Below, in pieces: positions 43,284 to 52,848 of a DNA stretch of 64,000 nt. The notes beneath the pieces are model-generated. The model made no database searches, had not been told where the DNA came from, and worked only from the letters and a program-made list of their open reading frames with translations. The position numbers and the translations under genes were made by a program. The DNA comes from Gimesia chilikensis (GTDB taxonomy: Bacteria > Planctomycetota > Planctomycetia > Planctomycetales > Planctomycetaceae), in the NCBI RefSeq assembly GCF_007744075.1, contig NZ_CP036266.1, forward strand, positions 558,001-622,000. The letters run 5' to 3'. Within the stretch, counting starts at the first letter, position 1; every line of letters begins with the position of its first letter.

Positions 43284-43305
43284 AAATGTAGCCAAGGCTA
43301 CATTT
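43284..43305. promoter_or_regulatory. Perfect palindrome, candidate operator of the metal ABC operon
   Basis: Arms AAATGTAGCC (43284-43293) and GGCTACATTT (43296-43305) are perfect 10-bp reverse complements around an AA centre. The site lies 7 bp downstream of the predicted -10, at the expected transcription start, 45 bp before the lipoprotein start codon. The size and shape suit a DtxR/MntR-type dimer site. This is the natural target for the DtxR-like domains of the operon. Confidence 0.75.
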
Positions 43306-43312
43306 TTATGAT

Positions 43313-43340
43313 TTTATAGCAGGTACCCCGGGAATGTCAA
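43313..43340 (-). promoter_or_regulatory. Promoter of the metal ABC operon (TTGACA-16-TATAAA)
   Basis: On the minus strand TTGACA (43340-43335) is followed after 16 bp by TATAAA (43318-43313). The predicted start point, about 43306, touches the palindrome at 43284-43305. The -35 box begins 16 bp after the stop codon of the upstream esterase gene, so the promoter is compressed into the gap. Confidence 0.75.
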
Positions 43341-43355
43341 CTCCACGGAAATGCA

Positions 43356-46133
43356 TTACTTCTGTGGCTTGAGGTGCTGATCAAAGAAGCCGATGACCGC
43401 AGGTCGGAGGTCACGCTGTTTGGGTTGGAGGTGAAAGCTGTGTGGAGCGCCTTCGATTATGATGAGTTCGGTAGGGATACCACCCTTTTTCAGTGCTGCC
43501 TGCAGGAGCTCTGACTGTTCTACCGGGACCAGAGTGTCGCGGGTTCCGTGCAGGATGAGGAAGGGGGGATCATCGTCTGAAATATGCGATACTGCAGAGG
43601 CCTGTTTGCTGAGTGACTTTTCTTCTTCCGAGAAGGAGCTCAGCAAGTCACGAGATTTCGCCAGGGCAATCAGGTCATGCGCACCGTACATGGGGACCAC
43701 TGCCTGGATGCGGGACGAAAGGCCTGCATAGGGCTCTTCAGGTTCGAGCTGTGGATCGTCGCCAGTCACAGCCAGCATCGCGACCAGGTGTCCGCCGGCG
43801 GAACCACCGATCGCTCCGATGTGGTCGGCGTCGATGTGATATTTGTTGGCATGTTTTCTGAGAAAGCGAACGGCGGTTTTACAATCCTGCAAGTGGCCTG
43901 GCCAGACCTGTTTGAGGTTATCAGTAAAGCGAGAATGTCTTTTTGCCAACTGGTAGTTGATGCTGGCACAGACGTAGCCGGCTTTAGCCAGGTTGGTGCC
44001 GATGTTGATTTCGCGACGGGCGCCTTTGTCACCGCCATGCCAGCCCCCGCCATGAATAATCACGACGGCGGGGTACGGGCCTTTCCGCAAGCGGGAATCG
44101 GGAAGATAGAGATCGAGTTTTTCCTCGCGGCCTGCGCCCAGGTAGTCCACGTCTTTCTGAATCTCTACCTCGGAAAGTTCACGTTTGACCCGTTCGGAGG
44201 GGGAAAGGAAGGTGACCCGGTCCCGGCCTGCAAGTTCGGTGAGTTCTTTAATATCGAAAGCTTTGAGCAGACCGAAGCAGAAGAGTTCGGGTGCCTGGCT
44301 GACAGCTTTATCCTCTTCGAGTACTTCCTTGAGGGACCCGTAAGAATCCTGCAGCCTGACACCTGAGATGGCTGCGGGTTCGATCGCAGCCGCGACGAGT
44401 GTGAACAGGCTGCTGCGGGGGCCGACGGACTGGATCTGAATGGTGGACTGCTTCTGGTCGGTTTTCAACCAGCGGGCGATGGCAGCGAGCTGGCTGGCCT
44501 GAATGCCCAGGGGGCGTTCTCCCACGGCAGCGACAAGCAGACCATACAGGAAGTCACGCTGACTGATTTTCGATTCGCCGAAGTAGAAAGGATCGACGGC
44601 GAGCACGTTCTGTCCTTGTGCCAGCAATGTTTCAACTGTTGCTGCCAGACTCTGACGGCCTGCATCTGCGACGACGATAGTGGTGGATTTTGCAGAACCT
44701 CGTGAAAATACCACGGCAGGGACGGTCCAGTTCTGATCGACGTTCAGTTTCCAGAAGGTGACTTTGGTGTCGCCTGCTGATTTGTGGTCGACCTTAGTGC
44801 CGATGACTTTTGACTCTGGGGCAGAGATGAGTTTTTTGAGTGCTGCCCGTTGTTTTTCAGGTGTGGTCTTTTTCGCGGGGCGAGGCAGATCCTGACTGAG
44901 TTTAAGGGCCAGAGTGTGGAAGTCCGCATTGTCAGCGGGGAGTTCGACCTGCAGTTCCTCCGCTGTTTTCAATTCTTCGTCACAGGGGATTTCTTCGACT
45001 GTCAGCGGTTTGCCGGGTTCGGAGAAGTGTGCTGAGAGCATGCGATAGAGGGCTTCGCGATTGTCTTTGAGGAAGTTGTGCGTGCCGGGATCGTCGTTGA
45101 TGTGCTTCTGCAGATTTTCTTCTTTGCCGTAGAGCTTGAAGATTGGGAAGGCCGCCTTGAGCAGTGGGGGCTGGGCGTATCCCGATTCGAAGCAGCAGTT
45201 GTCTTTCGAGTTGTTGGTCAGCAAGGTCGGACGGGGGGCCCGCATCGCGGTCAGGTGTGTATAGTCTGCATAGAGCGCCAGGTCGTTGGGTGTCTGTTCG
45301 GAATCACCCAGGTCTTTGGTGTGATAGTTACGGGTGAGGAAGCTCGAGTAACCGGCTACCGGATTGGAGAGGGTGACCCGTTCGTCGAGGGAGCTGATAA
45401 AGATCGTCTGCCAGCCACCTCCAGAGAGGCCTGCGACTGCGACGCGCCGGGGGTCAGCGTTAGGATGCGTGAGTAGAACATCGAGCCCTTTTTTCATCGC
45501 GAGATAAAAGGGAGCAAGCCCGCTGGTGCCACACAGGTCGAGCTGGTTCATCTTGTAGTGTGTGAAGCCGGGAGAGTTGAGCTGACCCATGCCGAGCCAT
45601 TCGACGTTGAGAGCCAGCATGCCGCGCTTGGCCTGATTGATACAGCGGACCTGTTTGTAGTCGGCGGCTTTTCCATCATTGCGGTCGTGACCGTTGACGT
45701 TCATCACGACAGGAACTTTGCCCGTCAGGTCATTGGGAATGTAAAGCAGGGCGGGGACCCAGAGTCCGGGGACGGCTTCGAAGCGAAGTTTCTGGATTTT
45801 GTATTCGGGACCGCCGGGGATGGTCTCTCCCCAGACGACGTTCAGTTTCGTGTCGCGCCATTTGGCGGCTTCACCACGATAGACGACTTTGTCCAGAACC
45901 TCTTTGCGAATGCGGTTATTGACCTTTTCCCATTCGGCGACGCTGCTGACTTCGGGCATGCCGGGGACTTTGGGAGCGATAAATGCCTGTACCTCTTTCC
46001 AAGGCTGATCTTTTTCCAGGATCGGTTGTTTCAGACAGTTCTGCAGGTCGGGTTCAGCGGCTGACAATCGCGAAAAACTGAGAGAAAGCAGGCTGCAGAA
46101 GACGAGTAGAGTGCGGACTGAATGGTGCCTCAT
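43356..46133 (-). CDS. Secreted double esterase: acetyl-xylan-esterase-like plus BD-FAE-like hydrolase
   Basis: A 925-residue exported protein (signal peptide MRHHSVRTLLVFCSLLSLSFSRLSAA) with two alpha/beta-hydrolase regions. The N-terminal ~370 residues resemble the acetyl xylan esterase/dienelactone-hydrolase-like family, nucleophile elbow VAVAGLSGGGWQTIFISSL. The C-terminal ~270 residues are a hydrolase of the BD-FAE/carboxylesterase 3 type: PAVVIIHGGGWHGGDKGARR (HGGGW oxyanion), GAIGGSAGGHLVAMLAV (nucleophile), LILHGTRDTLVPVEQSE (acid) and GAPHSFHLQPK (histidine). The middle ~280 residues read as a degenerate third hydrolase-like segment (TTIVVADAGRQSLAATVETLL). Deacetylation or feruloyl removal from polysaccharides is a reasonable inference. 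Confidence 0.82.
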   Translation of the reverse strand: MRHHSVRTLLVFCSLLSLSFSRLSAAEPDLQNCLKQPILEKDQPWKEVQAFIAPKVPGMPEVSSVAEWEKVNNRIRKEVLDKVVYRGEAAKWRDTKLNVVWGETIPGGPEYKIQKLRFEAVPGLWVPALLYIPNDLTGKVPVVMNVNGHDRNDGKAADYKQVRCINQAKRGMLALNVEWLGMGQLNSPGFTHYKMNQLDLCGTSGLAPFYLAMKKGLDVLLTHPNADPRRVAVAGLSGGGWQTIFISSLDERVTLSNPVAGYSSFLTRNYHTKDLGDSEQTPNDLALYADYTHLTAMRAPRPTLLTNNSKDNCCFESGYAQPPLLKAAFPIFKLYGKEENLQKHINDDPGTHNFLKDNREALYRMLSAHFSEPGKPLTVEEIPCDEELKTAEELQVELPADNADFHTLALKLSQDLPRPAKKTTPEKQRAALKKLISAPESKVIGTKVDHKSAGDTKVTFWKLNVDQNWTVPAVVFSRGSAKSTTIVVADAGRQSLAATVETLLAQGQNVLAVDPFYFGESKISQRDFLYGLLVAAVGERPLGIQASQLAAIARWLKTDQKQSTIQIQSVGPRSSLFTLVAAAIEPAAISGVRLQDSYGSLKEVLEEDKAVSQAPELFCFGLLKAFDIKELTELAGRDRVTFLSPSERVKRELSEVEIQKDVDYLGAGREEKLDLYLPDSRLRKGPYPAVVIIHGGGWHGGDKGARREINIGTNLAKAGYVCASINYQLAKRHSRFTDNLKQVWPGHLQDCKTAVRFLRKHANKYHIDADHIGAIGGSAGGHLVAMLAVTGDDPQLEPEEPYAGLSSRIQAVVPMYGAHDLIALAKSRDLLSSFSEEEKSLSKQASAVSHISDDDPPFLILHGTRDTLVPVEQSELLQAALKKGGIPTELIIIEGAPHSFHLQPKQRDLRPAVIGFFDQHLKPQK

Positions 46134-46290
46134 GGCTGGAGCTCCCGATGAATTCTGGTGGGATCTGATAAATCAATATTGATTCATTCTGCGAAAAACG
46201 GGCAGGGAACACAAGTTGGTTAGGAAAATTAAAGAAGCGGCACGCGCAGCACGAACCCCGGTTGCTGGCCAAGTATCAGCAAGGTTCTGG

Positions 46291-47115
46291 TCAGGATTTT
46301 TTGCCTAACTCGATGGAACGGAGTGTGGCCGCAGCGACGGCGTTCATGAGGCTGCTGCGCAGGCCTCCCGATTCAAGGGCGTGGATGCCGGCGATCGTGG
46401 TACCACCTGGACTGGTGACCGCATCTTTAAGGGCACCGGGATGTTCACCGGTTTCGAGCACCATCTCCGCGGCGCCTTTCACCGTCTGTGCAGCGAGCTG
46501 AGTAGCGACGTGGCGGGGGAGTCCCATCCGCACGGCGCCATCGCTGAGGGCTTCAATGATCTGATAAATATAAGCGGGACCGGAGCCGGACAGTCCGGTG
46601 ACGGCGTCGAGTTGTGACTCGGGCACTTCGACGGCGGTGCCGACGGTGGAGAGCAGGGAGTCGACCAGGCTGGCATCGGCTTCTGTCGCATTGCCTCCCC
46701 GGGCGAATGCAGAGGCCCCCTGTTTCACCAGACAGGGGGTGTTAGGCATGACGCGGATCACGCGGATGGAATCCCCGAGAGTCTCGAGGAAGAGAGAGAG
46801 TGGAGAACCAGCGGCGATGGAGACCAGCAGCTGTTTCCCGGTAATTGTGCCTTTCAGTTCCTGCAGAACGTCGGGGAGCTGCTGCGGTTTGACTGCGAGG
46901 ATCACGATGTCGGACTGTTCAGCGACGGTGAGATTGGCCTCAAGAGTAGTTGCACCGGTTTCGTGGGCAAATTTTTCCCGGGCTGACTCGTAAGTGTCGC
47001 TGGCACAGACGTTTTCTGCAGAAGTGAAACCGGAGGAAATCAGGCCTCCTGCCAGGGCGGTCGCCATGCGTCCTGCACCAATAAAACCGACTTTCATTTG
47101 TCTACTGTCTGACAT
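46291..47115 (-). CDS. proC: Pyrroline-5-carboxylate reductase
   Basis: ProC reduces 1-pyrroline-5-carboxylate to proline with NAD(P)H in the cytoplasm. The ATG at 47115 gives 274 residues; a TTG at 47148 would add 11 and an ATG at 47097 would place MKVGFIGAGRMATALAGGLI at the very start. Family features are complete: the Rossmann GxGxMA motif, DIVILAVKPQQLPDVL, IRVMPNTPCLVKQGASAFARG, DAVTGLSGSGPAYIYQIIEALSDGAVRMGLPR and DAVTSPGGTTIAGIHALE. The other proline-synthesis genes are not in the window. Confidence 0.95.
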   Translation of the reverse strand: MSDSRQMKVGFIGAGRMATALAGGLISSGFTSAENVCASDTYESAREKFAHETGATTLEANLTVAEQSDIVILAVKPQQLPDVLQELKGTITGKQLLVSIAAGSPLSLFLETLGDSIRVIRVMPNTPCLVKQGASAFARGGNATEADASLVDSLLSTVGTAVEVPESQLDAVTGLSGSGPAYIYQIIEALSDGAVRMGLPRHVATQLAAQTVKGAAEMVLETGEHPGALKDAVTSPGGTTIAGIHALESGGLRSSLMNAVAAATLRSIELGKKS

Positions 47116-47416
47116 TCTGGGGGGCTTTCTGCTGTCTGTAGCTGTCAATTCGACTGTAATTTGAGGCTATTTCGTGCTGTCCTCAAATTTTCCTTCGGAT
47201 AGTCCCTGATAGAGAGGACGTAAACTGCTAGAATACTATCTGCGTCTACGATATCAATGTAAGCGTAAGTAACTTTGAATTGTAACACCAACGATCGGAA
47301 TGTGCATCAGTGCCCGTTTCAGACGTGTTGATCCATAAATGCGAGCTGATTGCGAGATGAAGACGGCCGGTTATAATAAGCTGCAAAATGCAACCGGGAA
47401 TGAAAGCCAAACGAGA

Positions 47417-48238
47417 ATGTCAGACGTGGTTCCCCCCCCGATTCGTGTGGGGGCGGTCTCTTATCTCAATTCGAAACCGCTGATTCAGGATCTGGAAGAT
47501 CTCGCGGATAATGCTGAACTGATGTTGGATTATCCCAGCCTGCTGGCTGATGATCTGGCTGAGGGGCGAATTGATGTGGGGCTCATTCCCTCAATTGAAG
47601 TCATTCGCAGTCCCCACTATGAAGTGATTTCCAATGCCTGTGTGGCGACTCAGGGGCCGGTGCTGAGTGTGAAAATGTATAGCCGCGTGCCTCTGGGCAA
47701 AATCAAGCGACTGGCACTGGACATGGGCTCGCGGACGAGTGCGACGCTGGTCAGAATCATGCTGGCGGAGCAGTACGGCGTGTTTCCGGAAGTGGAACCG
47801 CTGCCGATCGAACAGACCATTGAAGCAACAACCGCAGATGCGATCCTGCTGATCGGCGATCGGGCGATTCATACACCAAGTACGAAGTTCGCTGCGACTT
47901 GGGATCTAGGCGAAGAGTGGTTGCGCTGGACAGGGCTGCCGTTCGTCTTCGCGATGTGGGCCGTCCGTAGGGATCAGGATACCGGATCGCTGGAGACCGC
48001 GTTATGTCAGGCACGCGACAGGGGTGTATCGATGCTGGACGAGATTGCCCGACGGGAAGCACCTAAGCTGGGCATTGACGTGGCGGTGGCAGAAAGCTAT
48101 CTGAAGAATAATCTGAGTTTTTATCTGGGATCTGCAGAGCGTTGCGGATTGCAGCTGTTTCAAGAATTAGCCATTAAAACGGGACTTGCTCCCGAGGGGG
48201 TTCCTCTTGTCTTCCGAAATTGCATCTCTGCTGGATAA
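47417..48238 (+). CDS. mqnA: Chorismate dehydratase, futalosine menaquinone pathway
   Basis: MqnA converts chorismate to 3-enolpyruvylbenzoate, the first step of menaquinone synthesis by the futalosine route. From the ATG at 47417 (273 residues) the family N-terminus reads IRVGAVSYLNSKPLIQDLE; in-frame starts at 47339 and 47357 would add residues lacking family character. Other landmarks are DYPSLLADDLAEGRIDVGLIPSIE, LALDMGSRTSATLVRIML, DAILLIGDRAI and DLGEEWLRWTGLPFVFAMWAV. Its 3' end overlaps the downstream mqnC by 32 bases in another frame (from TTG 48207), so translation is probably coupled. Confidence 0.93.
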   Translation: MSDVVPPPIRVGAVSYLNSKPLIQDLEDLADNAELMLDYPSLLADDLAEGRIDVGLIPSIEVIRSPHYEVISNACVATQGPVLSVKMYSRVPLGKIKRLALDMGSRTSATLVRIMLAEQYGVFPEVEPLPIEQTIEATTADAILLIGDRAIHTPSTKFAATWDLGEEWLRWTGLPFVFAMWAVRRDQDTGSLETALCQARDRGVSMLDEIARREAPKLGIDVAVAESYLKNNLSFYLGSAERCGLQLFQELAIKTGLAPEGVPLVFRNCISAG

Positions 48239-49337
48239 AGCAGTCGCCGGCGAACGTCTGAACCGAGAAGAGGGGCTCAAGCTGATGGAGTCTCACGATC
48301 TGGTTGCGCTGGGCAAGGCAGCCAACGAAGTCACGAAGCGACTGCACCCCGAGCCTTACCGGACCTATAACATCGACCGGAATATCAACTATTCGAATTC
48401 CTGTACGGCGGTCTGTGATTTCTGTGCGTTTTACCGGAATCCGAAGTCGCCGGACGTGTATGTGCTCAAGCCGGAGCAGCTGTATCAGAAAATCGAAGAG
48501 ACCATCGAACTGGGGGGAGACCAGATCCTGCTGCAGGGAGGTCTGCACCCGACTCTGAAGCTGGAGTGGTATGAAGATCTGCTCCGCGATCTGCGGGAAC
48601 GATATCCGACCGTAAACGTGCATGGCTTCAGTCCGCCGGAACTGCATCACTTCACCAAGGTCAACAAGCTGCCTCTCCGCGAAGTGCTGCAGCGGTTGAA
48701 AGATGCCGGCCTGGGTAGTCTGCCCGGCGGGGGAGGCGAGATCCTCGTGGACCGGGTCCGCAAGGAAATTACCCGCGGCAAAGCGCTGACCGACGAATGG
48801 CTGGAAGTGAATCGGGTATGGCACGAACTGGGGGGCATCTCGAGTGCCACGATGATGTTCGGCCATATCGAGACACTGGCTGAGCGGATTGAGCACCTGG
48901 ATCGCCTGCGTGAACTGCAGGATGAGACGGGCGGCTTTTCGGCATTCATCTGCTGGACGCTGCAGCCTGATCATACCGATATGGATTACGTACCACCTGC
49001 CGGGGCATTCGAATATCTGAAGACCCAGGCTGTGAGCCGTCTGTACCTCGATAACTTTAAGAATATCCAGTCCTCCTGGGTGACACAGGGAGAAAAGACG
49101 GGGCAGATGGCACTCTTCTTTGGTGCCAATGATATGGGCAGCCTGATGATTGAAGAGAATGTGGTTTCCCAGGCGGGAACAACTCATCATCTGACAGTTG
49201 AGACAATTCGTCGCTGTATTACGGAATCGGGATACATTCCCCGGCAGCGGAATGTCTTTTATGAATATATCGATGATCCTGATTCTAATGGTCCTGCAAG
49301 GGGTTCAGGTCGCGTTCCTCTGCCCGTGCTGAACTGA
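48207..49337 (+). CDS. mqnC: Cyclic dehypoxanthinyl futalosine synthase (radical SAM)
   Basis: MqnC cyclises dehypoxanthinyl futalosine in menaquinone synthesis using S-adenosylmethionine and a 4Fe-4S cluster. The cluster cysteines are in SCTAVCDFCAFYR (C66, C70, C73 with this start). Features favouring MqnC over MqnE are ILLQGGLHPTLKLEWYEDLLR, VHGFSPPELHHF, GSLPGGGGEILVDRVRKEI, SATMMFGHIETLAERIEHL, SSWVTQGEKTGQMALFFGANDMGS and EENVVSQAGTTH. I start at the TTG at 48207 because GAGGGGG lies six bases before it; a TTG at 48186 is also in frame. The gene overlaps the 3' end of mqnA. Confidence 0.93.
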   Translation: MSSEIASLLDKAVAGERLNREEGLKLMESHDLVALGKAANEVTKRLHPEPYRTYNIDRNINYSNSCTAVCDFCAFYRNPKSPDVYVLKPEQLYQKIEETIELGGDQILLQGGLHPTLKLEWYEDLLRDLRERYPTVNVHGFSPPELHHFTKVNKLPLREVLQRLKDAGLGSLPGGGGEILVDRVRKEITRGKALTDEWLEVNRVWHELGGISSATMMFGHIETLAERIEHLDRLRELQDETGGFSAFICWTLQPDHTDMDYVPPAGAFEYLKTQAVSRLYLDNFKNIQSSWVTQGEKTGQMALFFGANDMGSLMIEENVVSQAGTTHHLTVETIRRCITESGYIPRQRNVFYEYIDDPDSNGPARGSGRVPLPVLN

Positions 49338-49491
49338 GAGAAAATCGGTCAGAGAAACAGCTCAGTGCAGCCGATTCGCCATGATAGGTTATGCTTGCTT
49401 ATATTAATGAAATATCGGTAAGCCTCTTCGGTCTGTCGATTTCCTGTTGAAGGTCGACAGGTGTATCGGGCAGCAGGAATAATGGACGAAT

Positions 49492-50262
49492 ATGATTCAC
49501 ATCGAGCAACTGAGTAAAAGTTTCGATGATTTGCGACGTGGCAGCATTGTCGCACTCGATTCAGTGAGCTTCGATGTCCAGGCCGGAGAAATCTTCGGCC
49601 TGCTGGGACCCAACGGTGCAGGTAAGACAACCTGTCTGCGATTGTTGAGCACCGTGCTGCAACCCACATCCGGAACCGCGACCGTGGCCGGTTATGACGT
49701 GCGAACGCATCCTCAGGAAGTCCGCTCCCATATCGGCTTCATGTCAGGCAATACGGGAATCTATGACCGGATGACGGCCTGGGAGATGGTCGAATACTTC
49801 GGGCGACTGTACGGTATTGAAGAAGGCCCCCTGCAGGAGCGGCTGGAGTGGATCTTCACCACGCTGCAGATGCAGGACATTCGGGACATGCTGGGCTCAA
49901 AGATGTCCACGGGGATGAAGCAGAAAGTTTCAATCGCCCGTACGATCGTGCACGATCCGCCGGTGTTAATCTTTGACGAGCCGACTTCAGGCTTGGATGT
50001 GCTGGTAGCACGAGCGGTTCTGAAGACGGTGGAAGCTTTGCGCGAAGAGGGTAAATGCATCATCTTTTCGACACACATCATGCGGGAAGTGGAAAAACTC
50101 TGCGACCGGGTGGCGGTGATTTATAAAGGTACCATCCTGGCAATCGGCAGTATTCCTGAACTCGAGGAACAATATCACGAATCGGATATGGAAGAACTGT
50201 TTTTCCATCTCATTCAGAAGCATGAAGATGAGCTGGCGATGAAGGCACAGACAGACCAATGA
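49492..50262 (+). CDS. ABC transporter ATP-binding protein (NatA-like)
   Basis: A 256-residue ATPase pairing with the permease-protease gene that starts 4 bp before its end. Motifs: Walker [20 protein letters not shown]-loop [23 protein letters not shown] (characteristic of the NatA/ABC-2 group), signature in [15 protein letters not shown], Walker [16 protein letters not shown] and switch [22 protein letters not shown]. NatA-type exporters move Na+ or other small substrates outward; the substrate cannot be read from sequence. The start ATG at 49492 follows a 154-bp gap after mqnC. Confidence 0.92.
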   Translation: MIHIEQLSKSFDDLRRGSIVALDSVSFDVQAGEIFGLLGPNGAGKTTCLRLLSTVLQPTSGTATVAGYDVRTHPQEVRSHIGFMSGNTGIYDRMTAWEMVEYFGRLYGIEEGPLQERLEWIFTTLQMQDIRDMLGSKMSTGMKQKVSIARTIVHDPPVLIFDEPTSGLDVLVARAVLKTVEALREEGKCIIFSTHIMREVEKLCDRVAVIYKGTILAIGSIPELEEQYHESDMEELFFHLIQKHEDELAMKAQTDQ

Positions 50263-52778
50263 TACAGTGGAAGAATATCAAGCTCATTTTGATGCGTGAA
50301 TTGCGCGACCAGCTCCGCGACCGGCGGACGCTGTTTATGGTCGCCATTCTCCCACTGCTGCTCTATCCGGCGATGGGTATCGGGATGGTGCAGATGACTG
50401 TGATGTTTTCGGAGCAGCCGCGGAATGTTGTGCTGCTCGGGGCGAAAGATTTGCCTCAGCATCCGCAGTTGCTGGAAGGGGATCGATTCGTCTCCAACTG
50501 GTTTATGAATCCCGCCGACGCGGACAAATTGCGGGTGATTACCGATGCACAGGTTGCCGAGAATGACCTGTCCGACATTGATAGCGAAGAGCGGGAAAAA
50601 CTGCTGGAGCAGGCCCATGAACTGGAAGTGGATCTGAAGCTGCATCAGCAACTTCTGGATACCTGGGATCAGTTGCAGGTTCGACTAAGTCAAATACAGA
50701 CGAAGTTAGATCAACATCAGAAAGAGCCGACTGAGGGTGACACTCAGTCGGAAGAAAAGCAGCAACTGGTTCAAGAGCAGAAAAAACTTGGTACTGAGAA
50801 GATCGAGCTGGCTGAACAGATTACCCAGAGTAATGCACGTCTGAGTAAGCAGTTTGCTGAGAGTCAGATTCAGGTTTTGATTCTGTTTCCCCCGAATCTC
50901 TCCAAAGAACTGGAACTGGTCAGTCAGAAACTGGCCCGACATGAGCCGATCGATTTTGATCCGGCCGTCTCGCTGCGACCTCTGGTTCTGGAAAATACTG
51001 CGGATGAAAAATCGCGGCTGGCATTCACTCGTGTTCAGGAAGCGCTGGATGCCTGGGAAAATGCGATTCTGCGAGACCGATTGAGCCGTGCCCGGTTACC
51101 GGAAAATCTGCCGAATCCGATCAATCCGGATGTGATCGACCTGGCACAGGATGATCAGCTGGCTGCGAACCTGTGGAGCAAGCTGTTTCCAGCGTTGCTG
51201 ATCATCATGGCAGCGACGGGTGCTTTTTACCCGGCGATCGACCTGGGGGCCGGTGAAAAAGAGCGGGGCACGATGGAGACGCTGCTGATTTCACCCGCGC
51301 GTCGCACAGAGATCGTGCTCGGTAAATTTCTGACAGTGATGATCTTCAGTGTTTCCACAGCATTGTTGAACCTGGCGAGCATGGGTTTCACCGGCAAACA
51401 TATGGTGAATGTGGCAGGCAGTGGTGCGTTGTCGAAAATCGGTGATCTGTCGTTTCCTTCTGCTTCTGCACTATTCTGGATTGTGATTCTGCTGATTCCG
51501 CTTTCGGCGTTATTCAGTGCCCTGTGTCTGTCACTGGCGACCTTTGCCCGCAGCAGTAAAGAGGGGCAGTATTATTTAACGCCGCTGTTGATGGTGACGC
51601 TGGGATTGACGGTGTTCTGTCTTTCTCCGGCTGTGGAGATCAATGCTTTTTACAGTATGATGCCGATCGTCGGGGTGGCTTTGCTGTTGAAAGGAATGCT
51701 GCTGTCTGCGGTGAATGCGGGTGCCTTATATGTCTACGCGATTCCGGTGCTGGTATCGAGTATCGGTTACAGTCTGCTGGCACTCTGGTGGGCCATCGAT
51801 CAGTTCCAGCGGGAAGACGTATTGTTCCGGGAGGCGGAACGGTTCGAACTGGGATTGTGGCTCAAGCACCTGATGCGGACCAAAGACGCCTTGCCCAGTT
51901 TTGCGGAGGCAGGCTTCTGTTTCGTGATCATCATGTTACTGCAGTTTGCCGTGATGAATACGATGCGGGATGCAATTCTGACCGCGCCTGAATCGATGCG
52001 GGCGGTACGGAGCATGCAGTTGCTGATGATCCAGCAGCTGGCGATCATTGCGACACCAGCGTTGATCATGGGGATCATGCTGACGACCAGCGTGCGGAAG
52101 ACGTTTCGTCTCTTTTTCCCCAGCTGGGGTTTCTGGGGCGTAGGACTTCTGTTGCCCTTCATGCTGCATCCGTTGTCGCTGGAACTGTCGGCGAGTCTGC
52201 AGTGGTTCTTTCCAAAGTTGCCACCCGGGGCGGCGGCGATTATCAAGGAAATGTCTGATCCCAATCAGTCTTTGTGGTTTATTCTGTTGGCATTTGCAAT
52301 CGCACCGGGGATTTGTGAGGAAATCGCATTCCGTGGATTTATGCTGAGCGGGTTTGGCCGCCGGGGCCGCGTCTGGCTGGCTGTGATTCTCTCGAGTGTG
52401 ACGTTTGGTGTGATGCACCAGATTCCACAACAGGTATTTAATGCGACCCTGATGGGGCTGGCTCTGGGGCTGGTCGCGGTTCACAGTCGCAGTCTGTTTC
52501 CCGGGATCGCGTTCCATATGATTTATAATTCGCTGTCGGTATTTCGCGAACGGATCCCTGAAAAATGGGAACCGACACACGGTCTGCAGTATTTTGTCAG
52601 TATGCAGCCTGAGGGCTTAAGGTATTCCTGGCCGCTGCTGGTCCTGTGTGCTGTGGTCGCATTTCTGCTGCTGCGGTGGACGATTCTGCAGTCCCGCCCG
52701 GCCGTCGATCCGAATAGCTCTTCCACGGATTCTCTGACGTCTCCGACCTTCAACCGTCGACTGACGGATACCAAATAA
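50259..52778 (+). CDS. ABC-2 permease fused to a CPBP intramembrane protease
   Basis: An 839-residue membrane protein. The N-terminal part is an ABC-2/NatB-type permease: first helix near residues 25-45, a large extracytoplasmic insert with a charged coiled coil at about 110-210 ([46 protein letters not shown]), then helices including [28 protein letters not shown]. The C-terminal ~200 residues are a CAAX/bacteriocin-processing (CPBP/ABI) protease with all motifs: [14 protein letters not shown] and HMIYN. Fusion of exporter and protease on one chain suggests that the protease acts on, or near, the exporter. It overlaps the ATPase gene by 4 bp. Similar fusions are known in planctomycetes. Confidence 0.88.
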   Translation: MIQWKNIKLILMRELRDQLRDRRTLFMVAILPLLLYPAMGIGMVQMTVMFSEQPRNVVLLGAKDLPQHPQLLEGDRFVSNWFMNPADADKLRVITDAQVAENDLSDIDSEEREKLLEQAHELEVDLKLHQQLLDTWDQLQVRLSQIQTKLDQHQKEPTEGDTQSEEKQQLVQEQKKLGTEKIELAEQITQSNARLSKQFAESQIQVLILFPPNLSKELELVSQKLARHEPIDFDPAVSLRPLVLENTADEKSRLAFTRVQEALDAWENAILRDRLSRARLPENLPNPINPDVIDLAQDDQLAANLWSKLFPALLIIMAATGAFYPAIDLGAGEKERGTMETLLISPARRTEIVLGKFLTVMIFSVSTALLNLASMGFTGKHMVNVAGSGALSKIGDLSFPSASALFWIVILLIPLSALFSALCLSLATFARSSKEGQYYLTPLLMVTLGLTVFCLSPAVEINAFYSMMPIVGVALLLKGMLLSAVNAGALYVYAIPVLVSSIGYSLLALWWAIDQFQREDVLFREAERFELGLWLKHLMRTKDALPSFAEAGFCFVIIMLLQFAVMNTMRDAILTAPESMRAVRSMQLLMIQQLAIIATPALIMGIMLTTSVRKTFRLFFPSWGFWGVGLLLPFMLHPLSLELSASLQWFFPKLPPGAAAIIKEMSDPNQSLWFILLAFAIAPGICEEIAFRGFMLSGFGRRGRVWLAVILSSVTFGVMHQIPQQVFNATLMGLALGLVAVHSRSLFPGIAFHMIYNSLSVFRERIPEKWEPTHGLQYFVSMQPEGLRYSWPLLVLCAVVAFLLLRWTILQSRPAVDPNSSSTDSLTSPTFNRRLTDTK

Positions 52779-52848
52779 GTGTCGGGCTGATATAATGGGC
52801 GACGTCCCTGTTATCCGCCGCTGACCTTTGTTTTGAAACTACAGTCTC

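Noticed and set aside
43677..44366. 229-codon plus-strand frame
   Set aside because: Antisense to the double esterase, which has intact catalytic motifs there; no start signal.
48207..49337. Reading the radical SAM gene as MqnE
   Set aside because: The FFGANDMGS, SSWVTQG and LQGGLHP segments match MqnC rather than MqnE.
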